From NCBI GenBank assembly GCA_020634795.1, contig JACKAZ010000009.1, positions 150,595 through 214,594 on the forward strand: a DNA stretch of 64,000 nt. Reading direction: 5' to 3'. The translations under genes were made by a program, and so were the position numbers. Positions 25,907 through 34,441 of the stretch are shown here, one piece after another. Below the pieces are notes generated by a model. The model had not been told where the DNA came from. It saw only the letters and a program-made list of their open reading frames with translations, and made no database searches. Every line of letters begins with the position of its first letter. Within the stretch, counting starts at the first letter, position 1. This DNA comes from Ardenticatenales bacterium (GTDB taxonomy: Bacteria; Chloroflexota; Anaerolineae; Ardenticatenales; Ardenticatenaceae).

Positions 25907-27259
25907 TCAACGGTTGAACGCTTCCCAATCCTCGGGCTGGTCGATGTCTTGCAACGTGGCGGGGTCATCGACCTCCAGCCACGCGATGTCAGCGGGATGA
26001 CGTTGAATGAGGGCACGGCCCCCCACGTTGCCGCTCAGCGTGGAAAGGGCGTGGAAGTGGGCGCGGTCGAAAAGCACGGGGCTGTTGCGCTGCCCCCCGT
26101 GGTGGGGCACGGCGATGGTGCGTAGCCCCCGCGCGTCGGCCAAGCGGCGCAGCAGATCGGCGTCGACCAGCGGCTGATCGACCATCAGGAAGAAAGCGGC
26201 CCCGATGTAGGGGCGGTTCGGGGCCAGCAGCGCCTCCGCCGCCCGTGCCACGGAACCGCCCTGCCCGGCCGCATAATCGGGGTTGTGGATCAGCTCGACC
26301 GGCAGGTGGTCGACCGCGCGGGCCACCGCTTCGGCCTCGTGGCCCACAACGACCAGCACCGTCTCGCAGCACGCAAGGGCCGTTTCACAGACGTGGGCCA
26401 CCAGCGGCTGACCCCGCCATTCCAGCAGCTGCTTCGTCGCCCCGAAGCGCTTCCCCTCGCCTGCGGCCAGCACCACCGCCGCCGTACGACTCCGTCGTTC
26501 GAGCCAGCCCTCGTGCAGCGAGCCGATCAACACTTCACGGAGCTGCGGATCGGCCAGCAGTAGTTCGGCGCAGCGCTCGGCTTGGAGTTTGTCGGCCCGA
26601 TCCTCGGCGCGGTTGAAAAAGGGGATGAACGCAGCCTGCGCGGGTTTGCCCTGCAAAGCACCGTGGGGCGCGGTCAGCAGCCGTGCCACCCCATCGGCGG
26701 TCACAATGGCCTGCATCGGAATCGCCGCGACCTCGGCCACGCGCTCGGCACGGTGGGCCACCGCGTCGGTCAACGCTTTGCCAAAGATGTCGGCCCCGAC
26801 CAGGGCAACGAGATGCGTGCTGTGGAGCGGGATCACCGGCTCGTGGGGGGCGGGCGCTTTGATCAACCGGCTACGGCTGCCATCGGCCTCCACAATCACC
26901 GCATCGACGTCGGCCCGCCGATGGAGCACCTGCACCTGCGCCACCGTCAGCCCCGCCACGCTCGACCGCGACCCGTCAACGTGGCCCACCAAGCAGCGGC
27001 CGTGCCGATCCAGCAGGCCCGACAACGCATCAAGATCGTCCCACGCACACCACGCGCCGCTGGCCTCCCGCTGGCTGGCGAAGAGGCGCGTGGTCGTCGT
27101 CGTCACCACGCGCCATCCCTGCGCGGCCAACTCCGCCGCCAGCGTCGTCATTGTCGTCGTCTTGCCACCCGCGCCGACAATCGCGATCAGCGGCTTCGCG
27201 CCCTCACGGCTCAGCCGCAGGGCGTGGGTGAGGGGCGGACTGTTGGCGGGACCGTTCAT
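25907..27259 (-). CDS. YqeC-MocA fusion: selenium/molybdenum hydroxylase maturation protein
   Basis: A 450-residue fusion. Residues 1 to about 245 match YqeC, with a P-loop (IVGAGGKTTTM) and VIVEADGSRSRLIKAPAPHEPVIP. Residues about 262-450 match a MocA/MobA-like nucleotidyltransferase: VLAAGEGKRFGATKQLL and LMVDQPLVDADLL. MocA attaches CMP to molybdopterin for xanthine-dehydrogenase-type enzymes; YqeC is associated with selenium-dependent molybdenum hydroxylases. It lies next to a molybdenum hydroxylase gene on the same strand, a natural client. A 9-bp repeat array sits directly before its ATG. Confidence 0.88.
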   Translation of the reverse strand: MNGPANSPPLTHALRLSREGAKPLIAIVGAGGKTTTMTTLAAELAAQGWRVVTTTTTRLFASQREASGAWCAWDDLDALSGLLDRHGRCLVGHVDGSRSSVAGLTVAQVQVLHRRADVDAVIVEADGSRSRLIKAPAPHEPVIPLHSTHLVALVGADIFGKALTDAVAHRAERVAEVAAIPMQAIVTADGVARLLTAPHGALQGKPAQAAFIPFFNRAEDRADKLQAERCAELLLADPQLREVLIGSLHEGWLERRSRTAAVVLAAGEGKRFGATKQLLEWRGQPLVAHVCETALACCETVLVVVGHEAEAVARAVDHLPVELIHNPDYAAGQGGSVARAAEALLAPNRPYIGAAFFLMVDQPLVDADLLRRLADARGLRTIAVPHHGGQRNSPVLFDRAHFHALSTLSGNVGGRALIQRHPADIAWLEVDDPATLQDIDQPEDWEAFNR

Positions 27260-27270
27260 GGGGAGGTTGG

Positions 27271-27347
27271 GAGTTTGATGAGTTTGATGAGTTTAATGAG
27301 TTTGATGAGTTTAATGAGTTTGATGAGTTTAATGAGTTTGATGAGTT
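27271..27347. repeat. 9-bp repeat GAGTTTGAT/GAGTTTAAT before the yqeC-mocA gene
   Basis: About eight tandem 9-bp units end 12 bp before the start codon on the minus strand (read there as AACTCATCA/AACTCATTA). It is the same microsatellite as at 13914 and 30001. Confidence 0.92.
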
Positions 27348-27465
27348 TTGGAGTTGGGAGTTGGAGAGGGTGGGAGTGCTGGAGCGCGGCTCGCGCATCC
27401 TTGCATTACTCTGTCGGATCAAGGCATGACCGAGGTAACTCTCTATCTCCCCTTCTACACCGCTT

Positions 27466-29724
27466 TCACGCTTTTCGCTCGAACGCTCGAACGCTTGAAC
27501 GCTTGAACGCTTCAAGGAGACGGTCGGGGGTCAGGGGGATTTGGTCGAACCAGATGCCGGTGGCGTCGTGCAGCGCGGCGACGATGGCGGGCGCGAGCGG
27601 AATGAAGGGCATCTCGGCCATGCCCCGTGCGCCGAAGGGGCCGAACGGATCGGGATATTCGAGGATCAGGCTTTCGGTGCGGCGCGGAATGTCGTAGATC
27701 GTCGGGATCAGGTAGTTGGAGAAGTAGGGCGTCTTGATGCGCCCCTCCTCCGTGACGAGATTTTCCATCAGCGCATAGCCCGCCGCCTGCACCACGCCCC
27801 CTTCGATCTGCCCCTCGACGAGGCGCGGGTTGATGGCGCGGCCCACATCGTCGGCACACAGCACGTGTAGCAGCTCGATCTGACCGGTGTCGAGATCGAC
27901 CTCCAGCTCGACCGCCTCGGCCACATAGCCGTAGCTGATGTTCGGGTCGGATTCGCCGGTCTCGTAGTTCAGCTCGGTGGTGACGCGCGGACGGTAGCCA
28001 AAGGTGGCGGTGGCAGGACGGATCTCGTCCTCCCAACGGCGCGACGCCAACCGCGCCGCGCCGATCAGGGCGTTACCCGCCATGAAGGTCATACGGCTGG
28101 CGCTGGCCGAGCCGCTGGAGCCGACCAGATCGGTATGCGCGGCCTGAAGCTCGACCCGTTCCAGCGGCACACCGACCGCTTCAGCGGCCATCTGGCGGAA
28201 GACGGAGTGAGCGCCCTGCCCCACATCGGCCCCGACCGCTTTCACCACGACACGCTCGATCTCGCCGCCACCGTGCAGTTCGATCGTGGCCCAGTTCTCC
28301 TCGGGGGCGGCGAAGGAGAAGCCCACATTTTTGAAGGCCGCCGCAAAGCCGACGCCCCGCCGCCGATGGCCCGGCAACGCACGGAGGGTCGCCGTGGCAT
28401 GATCCCCGCGCGTTGCCGCGTCGCTGATCGTGGCGGGCCGTTGCCAGTCGTTGCCCTGCCTTGTCCATTTCGCGGCCCGCGCGGCCGCTTCAATGACCGG
28501 CCCCATGCTGACGCCCGGTGGCATCGTGGCGCGGGTCGGCAGTTGGGAGCCGTCGCGCAGCACGTTCTTCAGCCGCAGCTTCACCGGGTCCATCTCCAGC
28601 CGTTCGGCCAGCTTGTTCATCTGCGTTTCAGCGGCGAAATGGCCCTGCGGCCCCCCGAAACCCCGAAAGGCCCCGCCCGGCACGTTGTTGGTGTAGACGC
28701 TGTAGGAATCGACGTGAACCGCTTCCCATTCGTAGGGGCCGGTCACGGTCAGGTGGGAGTTACCCAACACCTTCGATGAGGTGTAGGCATAGGCGCCCGC
28801 ATCTTGGATGCACTCGGCCCATGCCGCGATCAACCGCCCCGACCAGGACGCACCCCATTTGGTGCGAATGGTGTAGGCGTGGCGCTTGTGGTGGCCGATG
28901 ATCGATTCGTGGCGACTCCAGATGATCTTCACGGGGCGGCCCACCTTCCACGCCGCCAGCGCCAGAATGATCTGGATCGACATATCTTCGCGCCCGCCAA
29001 AGGCCCCGCCGATGGCGCTGTATTCGACACGAATCTGTGCTTCCGGCATCCCCAGCGCGTGAGCGATCTGGATCCGATCCTCGTGCATCCATTGGCCCGC
29101 GACGTTGACCACGATCTGCCCCGTGGATTCGTCGATGTAGCCGAGGCCCGCCTCCGGCTGCAGATAGGCATGTTCCTGCATCCCGGTGCGGTATACGCCT
29201 TCGACAATCACATCGCAATCGTCGAAAATCTCCTCGATCGGGGCGTCGCCATAGCGGGTTTTGTAGTGGGCGAGGATGTTGCTGTCGCCCCGTTCGGGGT
29301 GGAGCAGAAAGGCGTCGGGCCGCATCGCGGCTTCGGCACTACTGATGATGGGGAGCGGCTCGTAGTCCACCTCGATCAGATCGCGTCCTTCGCTGGCGGC
29401 CTGCTCACTCTCGGCGATCACCAGTGCCACCTGATCCCCTTCGCAGCGCACCACCTCCCCACAGAGCACCGGCTGGTCGAAGTAGATCAGCCCATACTCG
29501 TTACAGGGCACATCCTCCGCCGTCAGCACCGCGATCACGCCCGGGTGGGCGCGCGCCTTGCTCACATCAAGGGTGCGGATACGGGCGTGCGGCTGTCCCG
29601 CGAAGCGCACCTTCATCCACGCCTGCCCCGCCATGTCGATGTCGCCCGGATAGCGCGTACGCCCCAGCACCTTGTCCCGCGCGCCATAGCGGCTGCGGCT
29701 GCTTCCAACGGCTCGGATAGACAT
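27466..29724 (-). CDS. Xanthine dehydrogenase-family molybdenum hydroxylase, large subunit
   Basis: A 752-residue molybdopterin-binding subunit. Visible motifs: EHAYLQPEAGLGYID, the molybdopterin motif IGGAFGGRED, PGGAFRGFGGPQ, VGADVGQGAHSVFRQM and the C-terminal GARGMAEMPF with the catalytic-type Glu. It hydroxylates an aromatic heterocycle or aldehyde with water as oxygen donor. The ATG at 29724 follows AAGGGGAAG. No FeS or FAD subunit genes flank it, although these enzymes need them. The last residues (KRSSVRAFERKA) are encoded by a CGAACGCTTGAACG repeat, so the native C terminus may have been replaced. Confidence 0.9.
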   Translation of the reverse strand: MSIRAVGSSRSRYGARDKVLGRTRYPGDIDMAGQAWMKVRFAGQPHARIRTLDVSKARAHPGVIAVLTAEDVPCNEYGLIYFDQPVLCGEVVRCEGDQVALVIAESEQAASEGRDLIEVDYEPLPIISSAEAAMRPDAFLLHPERGDSNILAHYKTRYGDAPIEEIFDDCDVIVEGVYRTGMQEHAYLQPEAGLGYIDESTGQIVVNVAGQWMHEDRIQIAHALGMPEAQIRVEYSAIGGAFGGREDMSIQIILALAAWKVGRPVKIIWSRHESIIGHHKRHAYTIRTKWGASWSGRLIAAWAECIQDAGAYAYTSSKVLGNSHLTVTGPYEWEAVHVDSYSVYTNNVPGGAFRGFGGPQGHFAAETQMNKLAERLEMDPVKLRLKNVLRDGSQLPTRATMPPGVSMGPVIEAAARAAKWTRQGNDWQRPATISDAATRGDHATATLRALPGHRRRGVGFAAAFKNVGFSFAAPEENWATIELHGGGEIERVVVKAVGADVGQGAHSVFRQMAAEAVGVPLERVELQAAHTDLVGSSGSASASRMTFMAGNALIGAARLASRRWEDEIRPATATFGYRPRVTTELNYETGESDPNISYGYVAEAVELEVDLDTGQIELLHVLCADDVGRAINPRLVEGQIEGGVVQAAGYALMENLVTEEGRIKTPYFSNYLIPTIYDIPRRTESLILEYPDPFGPFGARGMAEMPFIPLAPAIVAALHDATGIWFDQIPLTPDRLLEAFKRSSVRAFERKA

Positions 29725-29975
29725 CGGTTCTTCCCCTTTGTGGACGCTTGATGGAGGCGGATATGAAGAATGGAGAATCGCGAAGGGGCAGATGGCCAAA
29801 AGCGTAATCCCGCTCTGCGCCACCGCTCATCTCTCCTTGCCCACACGTCATCCCCCCAATTGTTGCGCAGAAGCGTTGAAACGAGAAGCGCTGAAACGTC
29901 GAAAGCGGAAAGGGGCACGCCCACTCAGCACAATTAGCGCAGAACGCAGAGCCACCCAAGCACCCATCAAACCTG
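29725..29975. other. Intergenic region
   Basis: A short region between two minus-strand genes. It carries degenerate repeat words (AGAATGGAGAATCG, GTTGAAACG, GCTGAAACG) and a GCGCAGAACGCAGAGC fragment of the 80-bp repeat near 29938. The hydroxylase promoter should be here; none could be assigned. Confidence 0.4.
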
Positions 29976-31268
29976 TCAACTCCCAACGCCTAAACTCTTG
30001 AACTCATCAAACTCATTAAACTCATCAACCTGCCCCCACGCCAATAGCGTGACGAGGAGAAGACGGCCTTCGCTGAGGCCCCACGGGTAAAAATCCCAAA
30101 GGGCGATCAGAGAGAGGGCCAGCCATGCGGCAAGGAGGGTGGGGGACCAGGGGCTGCGGCGCAGGTCGGTGGTGGCCACCGGGAGCAGCCAGAGCGCGAC
30201 CCAAACCAAGGCCCCGTGGAAACCCAGCTCGGCGGCGAGCAGCAGGGTCACGTTGTGTACGGGCTGTGGCCGCTCTGCGAAGCCCGCGTCGCGCATTGCG
30301 ACGGCAAAGTTGCCCGCCCCCACGCCCGTCAGCGGTTCCGCGCCGATGAAGTCGATCGCAATGCGGGTCAGCACGGCCCGCTCGGTGAGGGCGAAGGATT
30401 CGGTACCGGTGGGCGGCGGGGGAGACAGCCGGGACAAAAGCTGGGGGGCGAGCGGCACCGCCGCGATCGCGGCGAAGAGCAGCGCACTGCCCAACGTGAG
30501 CAGCAGTGGTCGGCGCAGCGCGGGCCAGCGGCGACCCAACCAGAGCGCCAGCGGCGGCACGGTCAGTGCGGTTGCCAGCCATGCGGAACGGGAAAAGGTG
30601 AGCAGCAGTCCCAGCGCCAGCCAGAGCCAAAGCAGTCGCCAGCGGAGATCGCGCAGCAGGGGCAACGTCAGAACAAGGCCAGCCGCGAGGAAGCCGCCCA
30701 GCAGGTTGGGGTGGAAGGTGAGACCGTAGCCGCGCAGCCAGCGCTGCCCGCCCACGGTGAGCACGGCGGCCCCGCTCTGTTCCGGCCAGAGCGCCATTTC
30801 GCCCGGCAAGCCGAGCGGGCCTTGCGTGGCGACCTGTGCCACCACCACCGCCACCTGCAGCGCCAAGCCGAGCAAGAAACAGCGCCTCATGGCACGCCAC
30901 GGGACATTGGGTTGGCTGAGTACCAGCAGCAGCAGCAGCGCGATGGCCCAGCGCACCGTGGTGAACAGCGCCAACCGTGGCGACAGCGCGAGGGGTGTGG
31001 TGATGAGCGCCAAGAGAACGAGCAGCGCAAAGGGCCACGCCACGCGCGGCCAATGCCACGTGCGCCGCTGCCCATACGCCGCGATCACCAACAGCGCCAC
31101 CACCTCGCCCACGGCGATGCCCGGAGCGGCGAAAAGGGGCAGCGTCTCCTCGACGACGGGCGCTGCCACTGCCATGAACAATCCCGTTGGCATCAGCAGC
31201 GCCAACAGACAGAGCAGGGCGGCACGCAGGGCCGCTACGGGTGCGCCTTCAGCCGTGGAAGCGGTCAT
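29976..31268 (-). CDS. O-antigen ligase/Wzy-like membrane protein
   Basis: A 430-residue protein with about ten membrane helices. A Wzy_C-type segment is visible: long periplasmic loop with LTGVGAGNFAVAMRDAGF and a following PVHNVTLLLAAELGFHGALV, as in O-antigen ligases and polymerases. It probably joins or polymerises surface polysaccharide. The start codon is preceded by four heptamers within 35 bp. The last 17 residues (VDEFNEFDEFKSLGVGS) are translated from AACTCATCA-type 9-bp repeats, so the microsatellite has become part of the protein. Confidence 0.83.
   Translation of the reverse strand: MTASTAEGAPVAALRAALLCLLALLMPTGLFMAVAAPVVEETLPLFAAPGIAVGEVVALLVIAAYGQRRTWHWPRVAWPFALLVLLALITTPLALSPRLALFTTVRWAIALLLLLVLSQPNVPWRAMRRCFLLGLALQVAVVVAQVATQGPLGLPGEMALWPEQSGAAVLTVGGQRWLRGYGLTFHPNLLGGFLAAGLVLTLPLLRDLRWRLLWLWLALGLLLTFSRSAWLATALTVPPLALWLGRRWPALRRPLLLTLGSALLFAAIAAVPLAPQLLSRLSPPPPTGTESFALTERAVLTRIAIDFIGAEPLTGVGAGNFAVAMRDAGFAERPQPVHNVTLLLAAELGFHGALVWVALWLLPVATTDLRRSPWSPTLLAAWLALSLIALWDFYPWGLSEGRLLLVTLLAWGQVDEFNEFDEFKSLGVGS
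30001..30029. repeat. 9-bp repeat inside the ligase gene end
   Basis: Three AACTCATCA/AACTCATTA units lie inside the 3' end of the minus-strand gene and encode Asp/Asn-Glu-Phe triplets. The period is a multiple of three, so the frame is kept whatever the copy number. Confidence 0.9.
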
Positions 31269-31270
31269 GG

Positions 31271-31300
31271 GGATGGTGCATGGTGCATGGGTGCATGGGC
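31271..31300. repeat. Heptamers at the ligase start codon
   Basis: Four GGTGCAT/GGGTGCAT units begin two bases before the ATG of the minus-strand O-antigen-ligase gene (31268). Confidence 0.85.
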
Positions 31301-31408
31301 AGCAACGCCAATCATCGGCATCGCATTGTGGCCCATGCGCGATTCGCGACGTCAACTAGGACGGCACACGCACCCTGGGATTGAACCTGCCGACGTCGCA
31401 CACTCGCC

Positions 31409-31807
31409 CTACATCGACCAGCCCGCGGGCACGCGGGCAACCCCGACGTAGATCAGGATCAGCGAAACCAGCGTAGTGAGGAAGATGTTGCGTGCCCGCA
31501 CGTTCAAGACGGCCCCGCGCCAGCGCCCCCCGATGCCCGCCACCGCGATCGCGATCAACAGCGTGATGAAATGTTCAATCCGGTAGAGGGGGTAGCCCGC
31601 GCCTTGCGCCCCGTCCAAGATGAAGTAGAGCAATCCCAAAACGAATTGGATGCCCAAAGCGGCGTTGTAGGCCGCGAATAGACGCGAGGTCAGCGCATCA
31701 TCCTCGCGCTTGGTCAGCCAGACGATGGCCGTCCAGACCAGCAGCAGTAAGCCCGCAAGTACGACGATCCAGCGCAGCCCGGAGTGAGCTTCCAATAGAA
31801 TATCCAT
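31409..31807 (-). CDS. Small four-helix membrane protein
   Basis: A 132-residue protein with four predicted membrane helices (about 10-27, 43-62, 77-91 and 108-127). It starts MDILLEAHSGLRW. Histidines near the membrane edge (His8 and His79 in IEHF) are reminiscent of heme- or copper-related small membrane proteins, but there is no solid family assignment. The ATG follows GAGG. The upstream open frame crosses repeat-like DNA and is not credible. Confidence 0.7.
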   Translation of the reverse strand: MDILLEAHSGLRWIVVLAGLLLLVWTAIVWLTKREDDALTSRLFAAYNAALGIQFVLGLLYFILDGAQGAGYPLYRIEHFITLLIAIAVAGIGGRWRGAVLNVRARNIFLTTLVSLILIYVGVARVPAGWSM

Positions 31808-32111
31808 CTCATTTTCCTCGTTTACTGGGGTAGCAATCCTGTACTCATGAAGGATGATTTCAAAGCCCCCCGCTGTCAAGTTGGGAGTTGGGTGAGTGTT
31901 GGCGGGTTGGCGTTGTTCAGGGTATCTGACATGGGATGTGGCAATCAGAGGATCTCGCTGGCAGAGCGGCAATACGATTCACGCCATCTGCCCAGTCGCT
32001 ATTCGCGACTCTCCATTCTACGTAAGCCGTTCTGCGTTCTGCGTTAACTGCTCTGCGTTCTGCGTTCACCAGCGCCCCGACAAAAACTTACAGCCACAGC
32101 GGTCACCCCCC
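31808..32111. other. Intergenic region with repeat fragments
   Basis: It contains an AGTTGGGAGTTGGGTGAG stretch near 31879, a CGCTATTCGCGA word near 31998 and a truncated 80-bp unit (GTTCTGCGTTCACCAGCGCC) near 32057-32079. No gene is seen. Confidence 0.5.
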
Positions 32112-32681
32112 TCAAACACAAGCCCACCCCAACTTGCTAACCAGCCGGTGGGCACGGGCACGGAAGAGGCCCCATTCGTGCCAGGGCGGGTCGAGCGATT
32201 CGAGCGCGAGCGCGGCTTCGGGCAGCGCGTCGAGCGACACGACGCGGCTGTCGAAGCATTCTGCGGGGTCGCTGCCCCGCAGCGGTTCCGCGCTGTGAGC
32301 CATGAGGAAGCAGTGCGTGGCGAAGCGGTAGCGCTGCGCACCCAGGCGCACCTCGTAGCGGATCAGCGCGAGGTAGCGCTGCACGGTCAATGGCAGGCCG
32401 ATCTCTTCGTCCAATTCCCGCCACAGCGCCGCTTCGATCCGCTCCCCATCATCGATGCCGCCCGTCGGGAAACGCCACGCGGTACGGGGGTAGTCCGCCT
32501 TGCGGTGCAGCAGCAGCCCGCCCGAACGGGGCAGCACGAAGAGCACCTCGCCCCGCCGGTGCTGCCAGCCGCCGCCCCACGGGTTGAAGAACTCGGGGCT
32601 GGCCTCCAAGATCATCTCGTCGTGGAACGGTGCGCCCCAGCGCTCGGCAAGTCGTTCGATTTCAGGGTCGTCGGTCATCAT
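32112..32681 (-). CDS. Nudix hydrolase
   Basis: A 189-residue protein with a complete Nudix box at about residues 73-95, reading GGIDDGE...RELDEEIGL, which fits G-x5-E-x7-R-E-x-x-E-E-x-G. Nudix enzymes hydrolyse nucleoside diphosphates linked to another group, using magnesium at the box glutamates. The preceding LHRKADYPRTAWRFPTGG resembles family members acting on NADH or (d)NTPs, but the substrate is unknown. A proper ribosome-binding site is not evident before the ATG pair at 32681. Confidence 0.88.
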   Translation of the reverse strand: MMTDDPEIERLAERWGAPFHDEMILEASPEFFNPWGGGWQHRRGEVLFVLPRSGGLLLHRKADYPRTAWRFPTGGIDDGERIEAALWRELDEEIGLPLTVQRYLALIRYEVRLGAQRYRFATHCFLMAHSAEPLRGSDPAECFDSRVVSLDALPEAALALESLDPPWHEWGLFRARAHRLVSKLGWACV

Positions 32682-32740
32682 TTCAGGGGGGAGTTAGCGT
32701 GTAGTACGTCGCACGTCATTCGTTGGCCTACAACCCTCGT

Positions 32741-34009
32741 TCAGCCGAGGGGCAGGGTTCGCACCAGCCGCCCCGTCACCTCATCGAGCTGCTGCTCCAG
32801 CGGCGCGGGGGCACGCGCGGCCCAGATCGTCAGGGCGGCGAGGCCGACAGCGCTGCTGCTGTGGAGCAAGCCGCGCGGGTCGTTCAACCCTTCCAACTGA
32901 TAAGGCGCCAGCCGCTCCACCTCGGGATGACGCTCGAAGGGCAGGTGGTCGAGCCAAGGATAATCACGCAACGCCGTCAGGAGCGTGGGCAGTTGGGCAC
33001 CACCGCCGAACAGGTAGATCAGCGGCGGCAGTGGGCCGCCGTGCGCCAAGTGGCGCAGTGCTTCCTCCACCTCGAAACGCCAGCGCGCCGTCGCATCGTG
33101 GAGGGCGCGGCCCACCGCGCTGTTGGGGGCGACGCGTGCGTGCGCGGCGCGGTGCTTCACGAACTGGGCGGTCTCGTGGGGCAGTGACAGCGCTTGCATC
33201 AGCCGCTGCGTGAAGAAGTCACCGCCGAGCGAAACGTTGGTCAGGTCGCTGAGTGCCCGCGCCTCCACCAGCGTGATCTCGCTGTGTTCCGCACCGACAT
33301 CGACGAGGATCGCGTTGGGGCGGGGCAGCGCAGCGGCCACGGCCTGCGCCTGGGGCACGACGCTGTGCAGCCCCAGCTCCAAATCGTCGAGCACGTCGCG
33401 CACCATCGCCAGCCCCTGCGTCGGCCAACTCAGGTTGCAGAGCATGATCGAGAGGGTGTCGCCCCCGGCGCTCGGCGCCCCATCGGGCAGGGACGTCAGA
33501 CGGTGGGCGGTTTCGTCCTCGCTCTGCACCATCCACGCCCCGACCAACTGGCTACCGACCAGCGAGCGGCGCAGTGGCCCACTCTGGACTGTCTGGGCCA
33601 GCGCTTGCAGACTTTGGCGCTGGGCCTGGTCCATCGCCAGGCGCAGCTCGGCGGCGTAGAGCGGCACATCGCGACGGCGAGTGATGTGATGGGTGGCGGG
33701 ATGGGCGTGGAGGAACGGCCCCGTTAGGCCGACGAGCGCATCATCGGCGATGCTCTGCCGCGTCGCGGCGGTGGCGCTGTCTGTCTCGGCCGCCGCAAGG
33801 CTTTGCTCGGCAAGGGCGCTGATCTGGCGGCGCTGCATCACATGGCCGGGCCGCGCGATCCCGCTGGCCCCCAGCGTTTGGCCCATGCCCATCACCTGTG
33901 CCCCGGCGTCGCTCAGCCGCACCACGGCGGCACGGGTCCCGCCCGTCCCAAAATCGAGGATGGCGCGAACGGTCTGCGGTTCCGGACGAGACGATTGGCG
34001 GCGGGGCAT
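32741..34009 (-). CDS. FtsA/PilM-like actin-fold ATPase
   Basis: A 422-residue protein with actin-fold nucleotide motifs: phosphate 1 AILDFGTGGTRAAVV, phosphate 2 AILVDVGAEHSEITLV, and the adenosine motif IYLFGGGAQLPTLL. A variable domain at about residues 85-185 sits where FtsA and PilM carry their special domain. FtsA tethers FtsZ to the membrane; PilM works in type IV pilus assembly. There is no ftsZ or pil gene nearby and no clear C-terminal amphipathic helix, so the assignment within the superfamily is open. Confidence 0.75.
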   Translation of the reverse strand: MPRRQSSRPEPQTVRAILDFGTGGTRAAVVRLSDAGAQVMGMGQTLGASGIARPGHVMQRRQISALAEQSLAAAETDSATAATRQSIADDALVGLTGPFLHAHPATHHITRRRDVPLYAAELRLAMDQAQRQSLQALAQTVQSGPLRRSLVGSQLVGAWMVQSEDETAHRLTSLPDGAPSAGGDTLSIMLCNLSWPTQGLAMVRDVLDDLELGLHSVVPQAQAVAAALPRPNAILVDVGAEHSEITLVEARALSDLTNVSLGGDFFTQRLMQALSLPHETAQFVKHRAAHARVAPNSAVGRALHDATARWRFEVEEALRHLAHGGPLPPLIYLFGGGAQLPTLLTALRDYPWLDHLPFERHPEVERLAPYQLEGLNDPRGLLHSSSAVGLAALTIWAARAPAPLEQQLDEVTGRLVRTLPLG

Positions 34010-34441
34010 GGTGGTCTGCTCGAACGATGGTGGTCGGTGCCAAAAGGGTAGTAGAAGTGGCGCGATTCGGGAAAAGTTGGAGGAGTTTTGGCGAATGGAG
34101 AATGGGTAGATGTCGGCTCTCGTTTCACCGCGCTGCTGATGGTCTCACGGTTAGCACGCCTCGCCCCCCACCTTGTCATTCTGAGGCGACCGCCGAAGAA
34201 TCTGGCGCCACGCCCTGCGCCTGCGGGCCTGCGCCACGAAGCGGTGCACGCTCGCGCCGTGGCAGCGCATGGCAACGCCCATTGGCGTTGTATCCCAATG
34301 CATTCCCGCTGCGGGGGCCACATTCCGCGAACCCGCCCCTCGAAAAGACAATCGAGGGGGCGCTATGTTCTTGTCGCCAAAACGGGGTTGCCGTACACTT
34401 GGGATTATTGCGATTGAAAGCGATACAAAGTGAGGATATCC
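34010..34441. other. Divergent intergenic region
   Basis: It holds a TTGTCATTCTGAGGCGACC / GAAGAATCTGG element near 34175-34205, a form of a very common dispersed bacterial repeat. A hairpin CGCCCCTCGA/TCGAGGGGGCG lies at about 34334-34362. It should hold promoters for the genes on both sides. No gene is seen. Confidence 0.5.

Noticed and set aside
31336..31408. tRNA-like segment with GGTTCAATCCC on the minus strand
   Set aside because: No matching T-stem, anticodon stem or acceptor stem could be drawn; the flanking GCGACGTC inverted repeat does not fit a tRNA.
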